DNA from: Anthostomella pinea
Lineage: Eukaryota; Ascomycota; Sordariomycetes; Xylariales; Xylariaceae
Direction: 5' to 3'
Assembly (NCBI GenBank): GCA_963556695.1
Contig: CAUWAG010000004.1
Coordinates: forward strand, 620,001-684,000
DNA: 64,000 nucleotides
This document shows, in pieces, positions 10,929-22,223 of this stretch. Under the pieces are notes generated by a model that saw only the letters and a program-made list of their open reading frames with translations, was not told the origin of the DNA and made no database searches. Both the position numbers and the translations under genes were made by a program. Every line of letters begins with the position of its first letter. Within the stretch, counting starts at the first letter, position 1.

Positions 10929-12860
10929 TCAATCTTCAAATTCTTCGATTGGATCTCCATCAAAGTCAGGCAGGCTTCGAATGTCCGTTCTGCCATCCAG
11001 AGCTTTGTTCTTGCTTTTTCTCCTCCCTTTGCCCTTCCCTCTTCCTTTGGGCCCCTTTGCAACAGGCGGGGAGTGAACTCTGACACGTGCGCCCGATTCG
11101 GCGAGCTTTCCGACGAAGGTCTTTGGCAATACGAAGAGAGGAGCGCTACGCATTGGCTCATCTGAAGAACCCGCCACTGCGATGTTGCTTGACATTGAGT
11201 CCGATATTGACGTTGCTTTCGTGGCTGCATGACTTTGACTCAAGAAGTCAGAAGGCACGCTCTCATCTTGTTGCTGCTCGTCACAAGTCGAATGCTCTGT
11301 CCCGCACGTAGCCGCAGTCTCTGTTGCATCGCCCAGGCTATCAGAGGTGCCGGTAGTCTCGGATGGTCGAAGTTCCAACGCGGCCTGATGCGCAGCCTCC
11401 TTGAAACAGTCCTCTAGCACCTCATCAGTATCGTCGCCTAGGGCTAACCGCATCCATAAGCTGTTGGGATCTTCTGTAGGTTTAGCCCTCTCTGTACGCT
11501 GGGCATCTTCCGGTGGCTTGACCTCTTCTGCAGGTTCGACATCGTTTGCAGCATTGGCCTCGGATGCAAGCTGGGCGTCGACTGCTCGCTGGATATCTTC
11601 TGCAGGCTGGACCTCTATTGAAAAATTGGTTTCCTCTCGCCGGGGCTCCGGTAGCCTTTGACCGGGATATTCTGGTAAGACTGGACTGCCATACTGTTTA
11701 AGGGAGCTGCGCTCAGGGGAACGGTCTGCCTCGCTTGAGATCTCCAGGCTAGGTAACTTCCTCTGCAAGTGAGAGGGTAACTTTGAGATGCTTGAAACCG
11801 TGGGAATAACTGATGAACTATCCGTCGCTAGGGGGCTATGCGACTGATTGTTCGGAGCAGTGTCTGGCGAATCCATGATCCAATCTCTCCAGAGCTGGTG
11901 CTGTGCCTCTCGAGACGGAGGCACCGGTCTTGCCGGTTGTTCGACTTCCACCTGCATGCTGCTTCGGTCATCTGAGCGCGAAGGTGACCACTGAAGCACC
12001 ACAAAGTCATCGGCTCGGCGAGGTACTGGCTCATGAATCATCGAAGAGGAGTGAATGACATGAGCTGGCGTCTCAGGTTTTGTCGTAGTGACATGCAGCG
12101 CGGTGAAGTCGCTCTGCAGACTCCCACTCTCATGGGAACGTTCGTTATTCTGCGATGCATGTGGCCGGGGGCCGCTGTCGGTTGCTTCTGCTGGATGCTG
12201 AGCCTGGGACGAGAATGGACTCGACAATCGGGGTGATATTCTCCAAATAGACTTAGTCAATGGTCGTGGTGCTAGACTGTATTGTCTGCGGCTCGTCTGA
12301 GATCCGGTGACAGTGCTCGGCTGGATCTCCTGGCTCCCGATCTGGATTCTCATAGGAGGTTTATGAAAATGCTCAGAGGTTTCTGCTCGACGAGCCTCAA
12401 GCAACTCTCGAAGTCTCCCCCCACGGCGTTCCTGCTGGTGACTGATTTTGCTCCATCTAGAACCACCGGCAGCATGGAGTTGGCCAGGGAAGGCTATGTC
12501 GATTGGTTGTTGCAAGCTCAGTCCTGCCCAATCCGACTTATCCAGTAGCCGCCTTCTCTTCTCGCGATTGGCAGAAGAGGAGGCATTACTGCGGCTCTGT
12601 GACTCCGTCGTCCACTTGCTCTTGGGCAGCGCTACGGGACTGGGGGAACGAGTGTGGCGACTCCTGGTTGAATCGCCCCGACGGTCCAAGTTACGCGCGT
12701 ACTCGGGCCCTAAGAATGATATCGCGACAGGAGTCTGCTTGACATGTGCATTGGACAGGTTGTTGCGAGCCTTTGCGAAATGCTGTTTCTGCCGAGTGAG
12801 TAATTCGTCGCGCTGTCTGCCACGAGAATGGCGGGCCAAGTTGCCTTCGGTCCAATTCAT
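10929..12860 (-). CDS. Fungal protein of unknown function, largely disordered, probably nuclear
   Basis: A single uninterrupted frame encodes 643 residues. No catalytic domain is recognised. The N-terminus (NWTEGNLARHSRGRQR, then a basic/aromatic stretch RQKQHFAKARNNL) and a second island at about 101-126 (KRRRLLDKSDWAGLSLQQPI) look like short conserved motifs in an otherwise Ser/Pro/Glu-rich chain. An Ala/Glu-rich imperfect repeat with PAEEVKPPEDAQ and PTEDP lies at about 450-490. The C-terminus has a strongly basic cluster (KGPKGRGKGKGRRKSKNK), a likely nuclear signal, then an acidic tail (DFDGDPIEEFED). I do not recognise a family with a known role. Confidence 0.75.
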   Translation of the reverse strand: MNWTEGNLARHSRGRQRDELLTRQKQHFAKARNNLSNAHVKQTPVAISFLGPEYARNLDRRGDSTRSRHTRSPSPVALPKSKWTTESQSRSNASSSANREKRRRLLDKSDWAGLSLQQPIDIAFPGQLHAAGGSRWSKISHQQERRGGRLRELLEARRAETSEHFHKPPMRIQIGSQEIQPSTVTGSQTSRRQYSLAPRPLTKSIWRISPRLSSPFSSQAQHPAEATDSGPRPHASQNNERSHESGSLQSDFTALHVTTTKPETPAHVIHSSSMIHEPVPRRADDFVVLQWSPSRSDDRSSMQVEVEQPARPVPPSREAQHQLWRDWIMDSPDTAPNNQSHSPLATDSSSVIPTVSSISKLPSHLQRKLPSLEISSEADRSPERSSLKQYGSPVLPEYPGQRLPEPRREETNFSIEVQPAEDIQRAVDAQLASEANAANDVEPAEEVKPPEDAQRTERAKPTEDPNSLWMRLALGDDTDEVLEDCFKEAAHQAALELRPSETTGTSDSLGDATETAATCGTEHSTCDEQQQDESVPSDFLSQSHAATKATSISDSMSSNIAVAGSSDEPMRSAPLFVLPKTFVGKLAESGARVRVHSPPVAKGPKGRGKGKGRRKSKNKALDGRTDIRSLPDFDGDPIEEFED

Positions 12861-15781
12861 GACGGTGAAGATATCAATGCTGACGAAAAGATACTCGGAG
12901 AAGGACGAGTTTATGCATGGCCAGAGATATCAGTACGAGGTGTGAAAGAGAAGAGGACACGGCGGTTTCGCACGCTGGCGGCACTAAACGACATTGCGCC
13001 ACCTCTTGTTCGCTCTTTCCCTCGAAGCATCCCAAACGCTCCTGCCTGTCAAATGTAACCCAGCGTCGGCGCCCACCTGGCTCGAGGCAGCACGTGGACA
13101 TGGACTCAATTGGTCAAGAGCACCTAAGACGTCTAGTAGGTACCGCATGAGGTAATTGTGAAATGATACATGTATTTCATAACTGGACCAATTGCGTTGG
13201 AAAAGCCACAATGTTCATCCTCAAGCCATCTTACTTCAGGCAAGGAACTGCTCATATAGCAGCCTCCATGCTACCATCCCGCGATCAGGCAGTCTGAACT
13301 ACCCACGAGGTAGGTAGTAGCTCCGTGGTGTCCTCGATGCTGCGACGCGTCAGAAGGGCTTGTCACCTCCTCGCTGGGGAAGTTGGGGAAAGGGGGGTGC
13401 CATCGCGCATCACATAAAATGCAGGTGGCATCGATCCTCAGGAGAGCTTGAGGTCGTACATCAGAGCAAAGTGTAATGCGCGCATGCATGCGGGTCTCAG
13501 GGATGGCATGGGCAATCTGCAGAGCACACTGGTGGCCGGTTTTGGCTGGTTGAGGCCCGTGGAAACTCAATTGCAGCTGTCTCCGATAAGCTCCTTGGAG
13601 TCCTCTTCCCATCACCCTTCCCATGCTCAAGAAAGACATGGATGCTGTCAGCCCCTTGAACCGAGAAAGACACATGGAATTGCCCAGCTGAGATTTCAAT
13701 GGCCAATCAGACAGTCGCGATAACACGATTCCCAATCGGACAATCTGTAGCAAAAAGCCATGCCGTCACAGACTCACAGCTGACCCCGCGATCTGGGGGT
13801 GCAGGTTGGGGACCATCTTGGGGAGTCGGGACGAATCGTGGATGGAGTTGCGATCTGGGTTTGACGAGTCTTTGATCATGGTTGCAAGCCTGCCACCCAG
13901 GCCACCCTGCATTGGGCGGACCGGGAAATATGAGCTAATCAGACACGGTTGATACAGTATGCCTGGATGCGTTACCTGTATCTTTTACTACGGATGCGAC
14001 TCTAGTGACACACACACACCTGCAGACCTGGCGAGGATGGGGGCAGCCATTTGGCAATTTGTCAACTTAGGTAGTCGGCACCACGAGTTGGGGGTTGACA
14101 ATACTGTACTTCGCCAGATAATTGGAGTTGAGCACATGTTCTAATATCTTCGACTCGACGAGGACTGAATCCTCGATGGTATGAAAGCGTCAAACAGCCT
14201 TCTAGAATGACTCGAAACCGTTGACCGCCCAAGCTGTTGGGCTGGGGCTGGGGCTGGGGCGTTGAAACGTTGAAGGGCTCCGAATCGCGGACCTCGAATT
14301 CCCGCCAGGTGCCCACCCCACGCCGGCTTCCCATACCCTGCGCCTTTCGGAGTCGCCTGGTCGAAGATAGGGCGGCAAGTCGGGCAATGGGCGACTAGCC
14401 GGACCACGCATTCATAGTTTTGATTCCGAGTCAGTCCGCGACTCAGATCATAATTCCATATCTCGGCCGGGTACAGTCTGAACTGCACTGACTGCTTGGG
14501 CCTAGCTGAGGTCCCTTCTGGCTCCAATGTGAACCTGCATGATCCAGCAGGGCGTGGAGCACCTGGATGCGACCTCAAAAGGATCTCTTTATTACGGGCA
14601 ATATAAAAGAAGGGATGCGGAACCAAGATATGCAGGTAGCTTTATGGGCCCATGCAGACTTGAGGCGCTGCATGGAGCTCTCCAGAAGGCTTGGTCGTCA
14701 GCGGTGAATGAGACCTTGGAATCGTCCATCTGAGGCGACTGACTTGCAACTCGAGGCTAGATGTCTCACACATCCAAACTCTGCCACCAGTCATCCTATA
14801 ATAATAAGCCGAGAGCTGGCTCCTAGAGCTGAGTTGCTGTCAGACCAGGGCAATGGTTCCACGATGCCGGGTCCGTATTCCAGTAACTGGAATTTGGCGG
14901 ACTGGCTAGTCCAGGCAGACTTGACAGGATTGATACGGATACTGCCTTACACCGTGTGTTTTTGAAGTAGGTAGTTTCGGCCGCAACATAACAGACCAAG
15001 GGGAAGACCAACGTGAGCCTTCACTTGCAGTTATTTACCAGGACACCTCTCTCGTGGAACTTCCAGAGGTACACAAGGTGAAGCCGTCAAATTCTATGGT
15101 TGTGCCGATAACACGTTGGATGAACATGACTTTCAAGCCAGATGTGTTTGTAGGTACGGTACCTTAGTTACAAAGAGTGAGGCCGTCAATGGAGGCGAAA
15201 GTCGGAAAGGAAATACGAGAGCGCTGACTGGTCACCGCCAAAGTCCAAACATGGCAACACCAAGATGAACCCCACCATCCCCACTAATAAGACGTGCCAC
15301 CGATTGGGCAATCGTCGTGGCAGTCCCGCCATGCACCGCCATGAAGGTCTTGAGCAATGAGGTGTGCGACGTGGGAGACTGCCACGAGGTTCAATATTCA
15401 ATTGCCAGTGCTATTATGCACTACTGCGCCGCACCCCTGCAGCGTACCTAATGTGCTGGAGTAACTGAATCAAGCCGGGCAGTTATAGGCAGCTCCTTCT
15501 TATCTCTCCAGTCGCCAGTCTACCGCTAGTAGCTGGGAGCGAATCCATTCCACAGCTAGAGCACTGCGCCGTCCACTGCGGTCTGCGCCTACCCGACAAA
15601 TGGGGCACATAAAACCCCCATTGTCCCCGGCCGCCTTCTCGCCGCTCCTACTCACACCTCTGCCTTTTTCTTCCTCCCATCAACAAACACCTGCATCTCT
15701 GAACCTCTGATCAGAAGCTGCAATTCTTACCTCCTCCAACCCCTACATACCGAAACACCGAAACACCTCTAAACCGCAACC
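12861..15781. other. Intergenic region, 2.9 kb
   Basis: No supported gene. Frames at 13271-13753 (-) and 14141-14626 (-) are open by chance and lack any motif. A small GGGGCT tandem repeat is at about 14238-14260. The final 200 bases are the promoter and leader of glutamine synthetase. Confidence 0.45.
15499..15781 (+). promoter_or_regulatory. Candidate promoter of glutamine synthetase
   Basis: CTTATCT at 15499-15505 is the reverse of AGATAAG, the core site of GATA nitrogen regulators (AreA/NIT2), about 280 bp before the start codon. CATAAAA at 15608-15614 is a TATA-like element, followed by a C/T- and CAA-rich leader up to the ATG, typical of highly expressed fungal genes. A single GATA core can occur by chance, so nitrogen control is inference. 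Confidence 0.3.
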
Positions 15782-17662
15782 ATGGTAAGCCTCGACGGAC
15801 CCCCCACTACCCCAGCCAATTACCCCTCACCTTACGAGACGATTTGCTAACAGAATCCTCTCTTCGCAGGCCGAAAGCACAGTTGTCTCGTACACGGAGA
15901 ACGTGAGCACGACGCGACCGCACATGCCGGCAGAGGGCATCGACGAGGTGCTGTCTGGCGACACGCGCGCAATGGGCTGACTCTTGCCGCAGTTGATGAA
16001 GTACATGAAGCTCGACCAGAAGGGAAACGCCATGGCGGAGTACATCTGGATCGATGCCAACGGCCACGTTCGATCTAAGAGCAAGGTACGTAATATTTGC
16101 CAATATTTGCCTCGCTGCTATGTCCATCGAATCGCCTTGCTTCTGGTTACACCATTCTCTCATGTCATGCTGGGCCTGCACCTCCCTGCTCGTCCCAGGG
16201 ACCAACACTAGCCGCCGGATCGCAAACACCCAGGCAGCGTGACTATCTCCGGTCAAACACCCTACGAATCGGTGCTGGGTTGAGCAATTGTTTGTGTCGA
16301 GGGCTTCCCTGGTTCTTTGTGTGCTAGGCCTCGCCTAATGGGCGGCTGCTCCGACTGCGAACGAAAAGGGAACGGCCTGCTCCGACTTCGCCCACTTGGC
16401 ACGACCCACTGCCTCGAACGTTCCGCAAACTGCAAAATACCCCCCAGTCCGTAACGACGCGTCGGCTCTTCTCAACCGGATTCGATGTGGCGCAAGTGGC
16501 CATGCATGTGCGCAGCATTACTCGGTCCTGCCCAATGGCATCGAGGATCATCGTCCCGCGAGTCGCGAAGTGCCCCTCGCATATTCGCCGCATAGCCAGC
16601 CTGTTGAGCCATTGTCGAGGGAAACAAAAACACTAACACTGCCAATCTGTGTAGACTATCACCAAGGTCCCCAAGGATGGCGTCTTCAAGCCTGAGGACC
16701 TACCCGAGTGGAACTTTGACGGTTCATCCACCGAGCAGGCTCCCGGTGACAACTCCGATGTCTACCTGAGACCCGCCGCCGTCTTCCCCGATCCTATGCG
16801 CGGCGTCCCCAACATCCTCGTCCTCGCTGAGTGCTGGAACGCCGATGGCACCCCTAACAAATACAACCACCGCCACGAGTGCAACAAGCTTATGAAGATC
16901 CACGCCGAGCACGAGCCGTGGTTCGGCCTTGAGCAAGAATACACTCTCTTCGACATGGAAGACAGACCCTATGGCTGGCCAAAGAATGGTTTCCCTGCTC
17001 CGCAAGGCCCCTACTACTGCGGTGTCGGTGCCGGCAGGGTTATGTGCAGAGACATCGTCGATGCTCACTACAAGGCTTGCCTGTACGCCGGAATCAAGAT
17101 CTCCGGCACCAACGCCGAGGTCATGCCCGCCCAGTGGGAGTTCCAGGTCGGCCCTTGCGAGGGTATTGAGATGGGCGACCACCTCTGGATGGCCCGCTTC
17201 CTCCTTCACCGCGTCGCTGAGGAGTTTGGCGCCAAGATCTCCGTCCAGCCCAAGCCCATCCCTGGTGACTGGAACGGTGCCGGTCTGCACACCAACTACT
17301 CCAGCAAGGAGATGCGTGTTGAGGGTGGCATGAAATACATCGAGGCCGCCATCAAGAAGCTCGAGGGCCGACACATGGAACACATTGCCGTCTACGGTGA
17401 AGGTAATGACCTGCGTCTGACCGGTAGACACGAAACTGGATCCATCGACCAGTTCAGCTCCGGCGTTGCTAACCGCGGCGCCTCTATCCGCATTCCCAGA
17501 GAAGTGGCCCACAAGGGCTACGGATACTTCGAGGACCGACGGCCGGCTTCCAACGCTGATCCCTATGAGATCACCGGTATTTTCATGTATGTCTTACTTA
17601 TTCAGTTTCCTTTGGCTGTACTAACTTCTTGCAGGGAGACGATATACGGTAGTGCGAAATAG
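15782..17662 (+). CDS. Glutamine synthetase (eukaryotic GSII)
   Basis: Five exons (15782-15784, 15870-15902, 15993-16085, 16655-17586, 17635-17662) encode 362 residues, close to the usual fungal length. Introns are 85, 90, 569 and 48 nt. The enzyme joins ammonium to glutamate using ATP, in the cytosol. Seen in order: YIWIDANG near the start, the conserved [16 protein letters not shown] loop, the central [10 protein letters not shown] metal-binding strand, [18 protein letters not shown] (nucleotide/glutamate site), [10 protein letters not shown] and the closing ETIYG. Exon 1 consists of the ATG alone, followed at once by GTAAGC, so [12 protein letters not shown] is assembled across the splice. 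Intron 3 is many times longer than the other introns; nothing coding was found in it. Confidence 0.95.
16086..16654 (+). other. Unusually long third intron of glutamine synthetase (569 nt)
   Basis: Donor GTACGT at 16086, branch-like CACTAAC at 16631 and acceptor GTGTAG ending at 16654. The reading frame joins SKSK to TITKVPKDG as in the family. The body is not AT-rich, has no terminal repeats and no supported gene. Confidence 0.8.
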
Positions 17663-19819
17663 GAAGTGGAAGAATACCCCCGCGGCAGTCCTTAAGAATG
17701 GTTTGCGTGCGATCTAATTACCGCATAAGAAGATAGGCTTCAGAAATGAATTATACGATTATCATGTGATCCATACAAACCTTCATATTTGCTCAGTGTG
17801 ATTGAGGCCTTCTCATCAAGGAGAGGTGCGAAGGACTGCTGTATGCTGACTAGCAATCAAGTGCCCCACATCAGCCCCTATTCTATGACATGAACAGATC
17901 CATTGATGACGGCGGACTATACCCAAGAGTCCGCTGATATGAGGTAGAAAGTAGGTTCTGATGCTCGTGTTGTGCGCATTGTTCAGCAAAATACAATCGT
18001 CGCCGACCATCGATAGGTTATCCCCAACCTTTGAACGCTCTCCAGAGTCAGCTTTAAGACGGATGATTGCTTTGAGAACAATCTTGGCGAATTCAGACAC
18101 AGGTGAACAACCTCCTGGCCACAGGATACTTGTTACCGCTGTATAAACGCGAATCGTGCAGAAGTCTCACGGGGTGTATTATTCTTGTATCACTCTAAGG
18201 AGGCGGAGGTTGTTTGGGCCGATCGCAAGGCGGGTGACGAGGTGCGAATTTTGGAGGTAGGAACGTTAGGTAGGTTGCAGGACTTCGACACGTATGCGAG
18301 GACTTGAGGGGACGTGAGGACGTCTCCGTCGCGGGGTGTTGCGGCTGGTATGCTCACTGGCGCTGAAGATTGGTCGAGTTGTAGTTGCGATGGTAGTCAT
18401 GTGGGTGGTTGTTGGAGGTTCGGGGGTGTTGTATTGACAGAGTTCAAGGGGGAGAACGGGGGTGGTGGGAATGGCACTTGGCCTTGGGTGGGTGCTGCTG
18501 TGTGGTTGGCCATAATGCAGTCTGTTGAGGTGATGTTGGAGCTATCGTTATCTGCGCTGGTCAGGGACACCGCGTCCTCTTGCGGCTCGGCAGGCTTTGA
18601 TCGTCTACAATGTCTTCCATGACAATTTCAGTCTGTATGCCGACTACAGGCTCTATAGGGCCATCGCCGCCGGCGGGCTCGTCAGATGGACTCTCGTCCA
18701 CTTGACCGTCGTCGTCTGAGCCGGAGATGTCGTATAGGAGGTCGTCGCCTTGGCCGAGCAGTGCTAGCTGCTGAGGCTTGCGGACTCGCCGGTCGGCCGG
18801 ACCATCGGCGTTAGTTACTGGCCAGACTTCGAGGCTGAGAGCTCAGCTCGAGATGCGATGTGGTCGGTATCATAGACGCCCGCGGTAAGCGGTCTAGAAT
18901 CGCGAACGGGTCGCAAGCCAAAAGTGGCATGCGCGGTGCTCTGCAACGGCACAGCTGAGAGCGTTGTGCCTCGGAATGTGCTCGGCTGCTGCCAAGGCTA
19001 GGTGAGGAGAATTTCGCTCGGTTGTCGTGAGAGCGGTGGTGATGGTGTAGGCGTGGGAAGGTAGTAGCGCGCTCTGGTGGTGAGCTTGATGACAACATGT
19101 TCGATGTATGGATGTCTAGGTTGTTGGCGTGGTCTCGCTGAGCGCGGAGGAAGACGATGCGCTGTTGCCCGGTCTGGGATCGCGATAGGCAGTGGAGCAT
19201 GCCTGCTTGCTCGCGCAGTACGCTGTTCACTCGCCTCCTTCCGACCTCCATCAAGCCCTCCCTAAAGGGTCGAGGAAAGGCAACGAAGTCGATGGCGTTT
19301 TGTGTCGTGGGGATGGTAGTTGTGTTTGCTGTGTATTCATTCCCTCTGGATTCTGGGCTCGGGAAGCACAAGCCAAGCCGTCCGAGTCAGCCTTTCCAAG
19401 AACGCTGTTGAAGATGCGAAGTCCCATGCTATTGCTCGCTGCCGGTATACACCAATATTCGCCGAAGATGCTGCCATATTCGTGGACGTGAAGAGCCAGA
19501 CGAACAGAGCAGAGGGTGGTGAAAGTCGTCCGCTGGTGAAGGAGAAAAGCACACAAGCAAAGGAGGGGTCTCATCGCTTCAAGCCCCAACCATCACTCAA
19601 CACAACTCAGCCAAGATGGCAATGGCAAATTGCTAGTGTACCTCAGACAACTCCTATGTTAGTAATAGACACATTACTGGTCCTCCCTTTGCACTCTGCT
19701 ACGTCTCTCCTGCCGTACCAGGCCACATACATCCCGTGTTATTGATGTAATTCTCACGATTCCTGTTCTGTTGTATTAACCAGTGCGGCGACTCGCCATA
19801 TGACTGATTTCCCTTGGGT
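17663..19819. other. Intergenic region with a possible degraded coding remnant
   Basis: No intact gene is supported over 2.2 kb. The minus strand between about 18190 and 18838 shows coding-like sequence broken by a frameshift and a stop, listed separately. The frame at 18811-19371 (-) is unremarkable. Confidence 0.45.
18190..18838 (-). pseudogene. Possible degraded coding remnant, unknown
   Basis: From 18838 downward one frame reads VTNADGPADRRVRKPQQLAL, then an acidic DISGSDDDGQVDESPSDEPAGG, with no stop for about 80 codons until TGA near 18582. The next frame continues with a low-complexity Pro/Thr/Ser-rich stretch (LTSADNDSSNITSTD ... PFPPPPFSPLNSV), a TGA near 18411, and another open run to the stop at 18190. 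The pattern fits a decayed gene with one indel and one nonsense change. No family is recognised, and it could be chance in GC-rich DNA. Confidence 0.25.
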
Positions 19820-21738
19820 TCAAGTGGCGTTCGCTTTATCCCCAACAGACACCCCGATATCCCTATACCATGACACCAGGTCAGCAACTCGTGAACGTAA
19901 TGTTGCCAACGTCCTGTAAGAGCACGGCAACGATATCGTATGGCTCTCGCGCCTGTGCAGCCTGACCCAGTCGAGCCTTGGTAGAATAGCCTCCGTACTG
20001 AGTTCCGGGCGCACAGCTGGAGCGGTCCCTCTGTCTGATAGGTTGCTGACTGATTCAGGTTTCCTTTCCGCTTCGGGGAGCAGTGGCATGATGTACATGT
20101 CGTCGAAGGGAGAAAGCGTATATCCCAGGCTAACTGTCTCATTGTGAATGAGAAGCGAAATTCTGATGCCCGGAGCCATGAATCCGAGGATGTCGAGTCC
20201 GAACATGGTACCTGGATCTAACGAATCGGACTGTGAACTTTGTCGTGGTTCGCGCACAGACAAGCATGACCCGGAGGTTGGGTTGTCGTAATATAACCGT
20301 TTGATGCAATACGTCGAAGACCTACGCGGGTGCGTATGAACCTTGACACAACTGGGATAGTCATGTGATCTTCCGTTCTGCCCGCATGGCTCGTAGTAGG
20401 ATTTTAGCCACAGTGGCAGGTTGTACTTCGGCGCTTCTACCCCCTCTCGTAGTGACGGTTCAGCCAGGATAGTCGCAGGCTCAAGATCCAGGGCTGTCTC
20501 GAGATGTATAAGGTCATCATAGTTGATGTACGAAACCCCATATTGTAAGAAGTCCAGCGTGTCTAGCAAAAGGCGTTGCGGCGAGATGTCGTAGTCGACA
20601 TTGATCCGAGAGCCACCTTCAACCACCCCTCGCAGAGCATAGACGTGGTCCCGTACGTCGAAGCAAAGCTGCTTGGAGAACCCTTTCGCAGCAGCGGGCA
20701 GTGACCCTTGTTTCTTGATTTCGCGGAAACCGACGATGTTTTGAACGTGCTTCAAGCTAGATACTGTCAGGTCAGAGAACATCCCATCTTTCCTTCTGCA
20801 GGCACGTGTCGCACTTAGTACTATAGCAAGGGTGGAGAAGTGGATGACCTGGGTACCAGTTATAAGGCAGGCATGTTGTGCAAGAGCAATTTCCTGTGCC
20901 ACCCATAGACGGGTCCAATAACTGCTGGCGAAGATTCTCTCAACATCTTCCGCAAACCTCTTGTTGTGTATGAGATGCTTCCGTGCTATGGCTGACGCCT
21001 AGCCTGCGTACCAAGGCGTATCCACGTATTTCCTCGACCGTCGAGCAAAATCACTCTTCTCACTCGCATCGCCTAATCATACCAGCACACGACGCGCCTG
21101 GCTGAAAATCGCGCCCATCTGGCGGACCTGCTGGTTCTTTCCCTGCGCGTTGCCTTGATTGATGCAGATGGCATCGATCCACAGATTGGCACGACACGTT
21201 TGCGAAAATGCAGTATCGCAACAATGGTTCAGGAACCTCAGATGTTGTCCCGTAGCAACACCGTCTTGTCATCGATAACGGCCTTTCGCAGAGGCGTAGG
21301 CGGTCCCCAGGCGTACGAGACTGCATCGTACGTGTTATTCGTCTCGTCAGACCTGTCAGGAAACCCATCGGAATAGGCAGACATCTCATCGGCCATCTCA
21401 TCACCCCCCTCGGTCAACTCATCGGACTCGTCGCCCAACTCATGGGAATTGTCGCGTATCTCATTGTCCCCCTCAGTCACTTCATCGGGCTCGTCGGTCC
21501 CCTCATTGGAACTGCCGTACATCCAATAAATGTACCCATCGGGCTTATCATCGGACTCGTCGACCATCTCATCTTCGTCCTTGGCCATCTTGCCGCCATC
21601 CTCGGCCACCTCGCCAAGATCGACGGTTCGTAAGGATAGGCGTAAGGTGCCATCTGCACCCCGAGGCAGGACATTGAGCAGTCGGATTGAGCGGGTGGAC
21701 GGGTCCAACGTGTCCCAGACGTATTCTTGCGGATTCAT
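19820..21738 (-). pseudogene. HET-domain (heterokaryon incompatibility) protein gene, disrupted
   Basis: The minus strand encodes the HET hallmarks in order: YDAVSYAWGPP, LWIDAICINQGN followed by QQVRQMGAIFSQARRVLV, then YWTRLWVAQEIAL and a C-terminal region of about 350 residues. They are not in one open frame. Between LLRDN and LRFLNHC (near 21240) the frame shifts as if one base were lost. The tryptophan codon expected in VLVWLG is TGA near 21084, and TAG lies in frame near 21000. Both stops are explained by C:G to T:A changes. A strongly acidic insert of about 70 residues rich in DE and SDE sits before YDAVSYAWG. HET proteins trigger cell death on fusion of unlike strains; the family varies greatly and decays often. 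Sequencing error could explain one lesion, hardly all three. Confidence 0.8.
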
Positions 21739-22223
21739 GTTTGCGAGCGATAGCAGCCGGAAGAAAGACGAGCTATTGACATGAGTTTTAAATGCGTACA
21801 GTAATGGTATTTAGGTAGGTACATAGTTGAGCCGTCTTGTCGCTGAGGCTGTGGCGGGGCTGTACAGTGAACACATGACACGTCTGGCTGGACCAGTCAC
21901 CAGACCGGTCACCATGCCATCCTGAAGGCCTGGGGTTGATGACATGCATGAATTTCCTTGGGGGCCAATTGACACCAAGGGCCGTCCATGTACCTACACC
22001 TACATGTAGCCTGTAGGTGCTGTACCTCCTACAGCACCTGCATGTAGGTCCTAGGAGCATGCAGACTTCCTAACCAATTACGAGGCTGTATGTGCCCTCC
22101 ACAAGATTTCCCATGCCTGGTATCCGCAAGTTGCGGATTCCACAGCTGCGAGCCTCTTGAATAAGGGAACATAAAAAGCGTGACCACATGAAGAACGAAA
22201 TCCTATAAATCTCCCATCATCTT
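21739..22223. other. Divergent promoter region between HET and C2H2 genes
   Basis: 485 bp between divergent genes. It holds an imperfect hairpin at about 21998-22049: 13-base inner arms (22012-22024 and 22030-22042, one mismatch) around a 5-base loop, with further pairing outside. No other site can be defined. Confidence 0.5.

Noticed and set aside
16724..17512. 262-codon open frame antisense to glutamine synthetase
   Set aside because: It mirrors exon 4 of a well-supported gene; the sense strand carries all family motifs.
18811..19371. 186-codon minus-strand frame as a gene
   Set aside because: Low-complexity His/Ser/Arg reading with no family resemblance.
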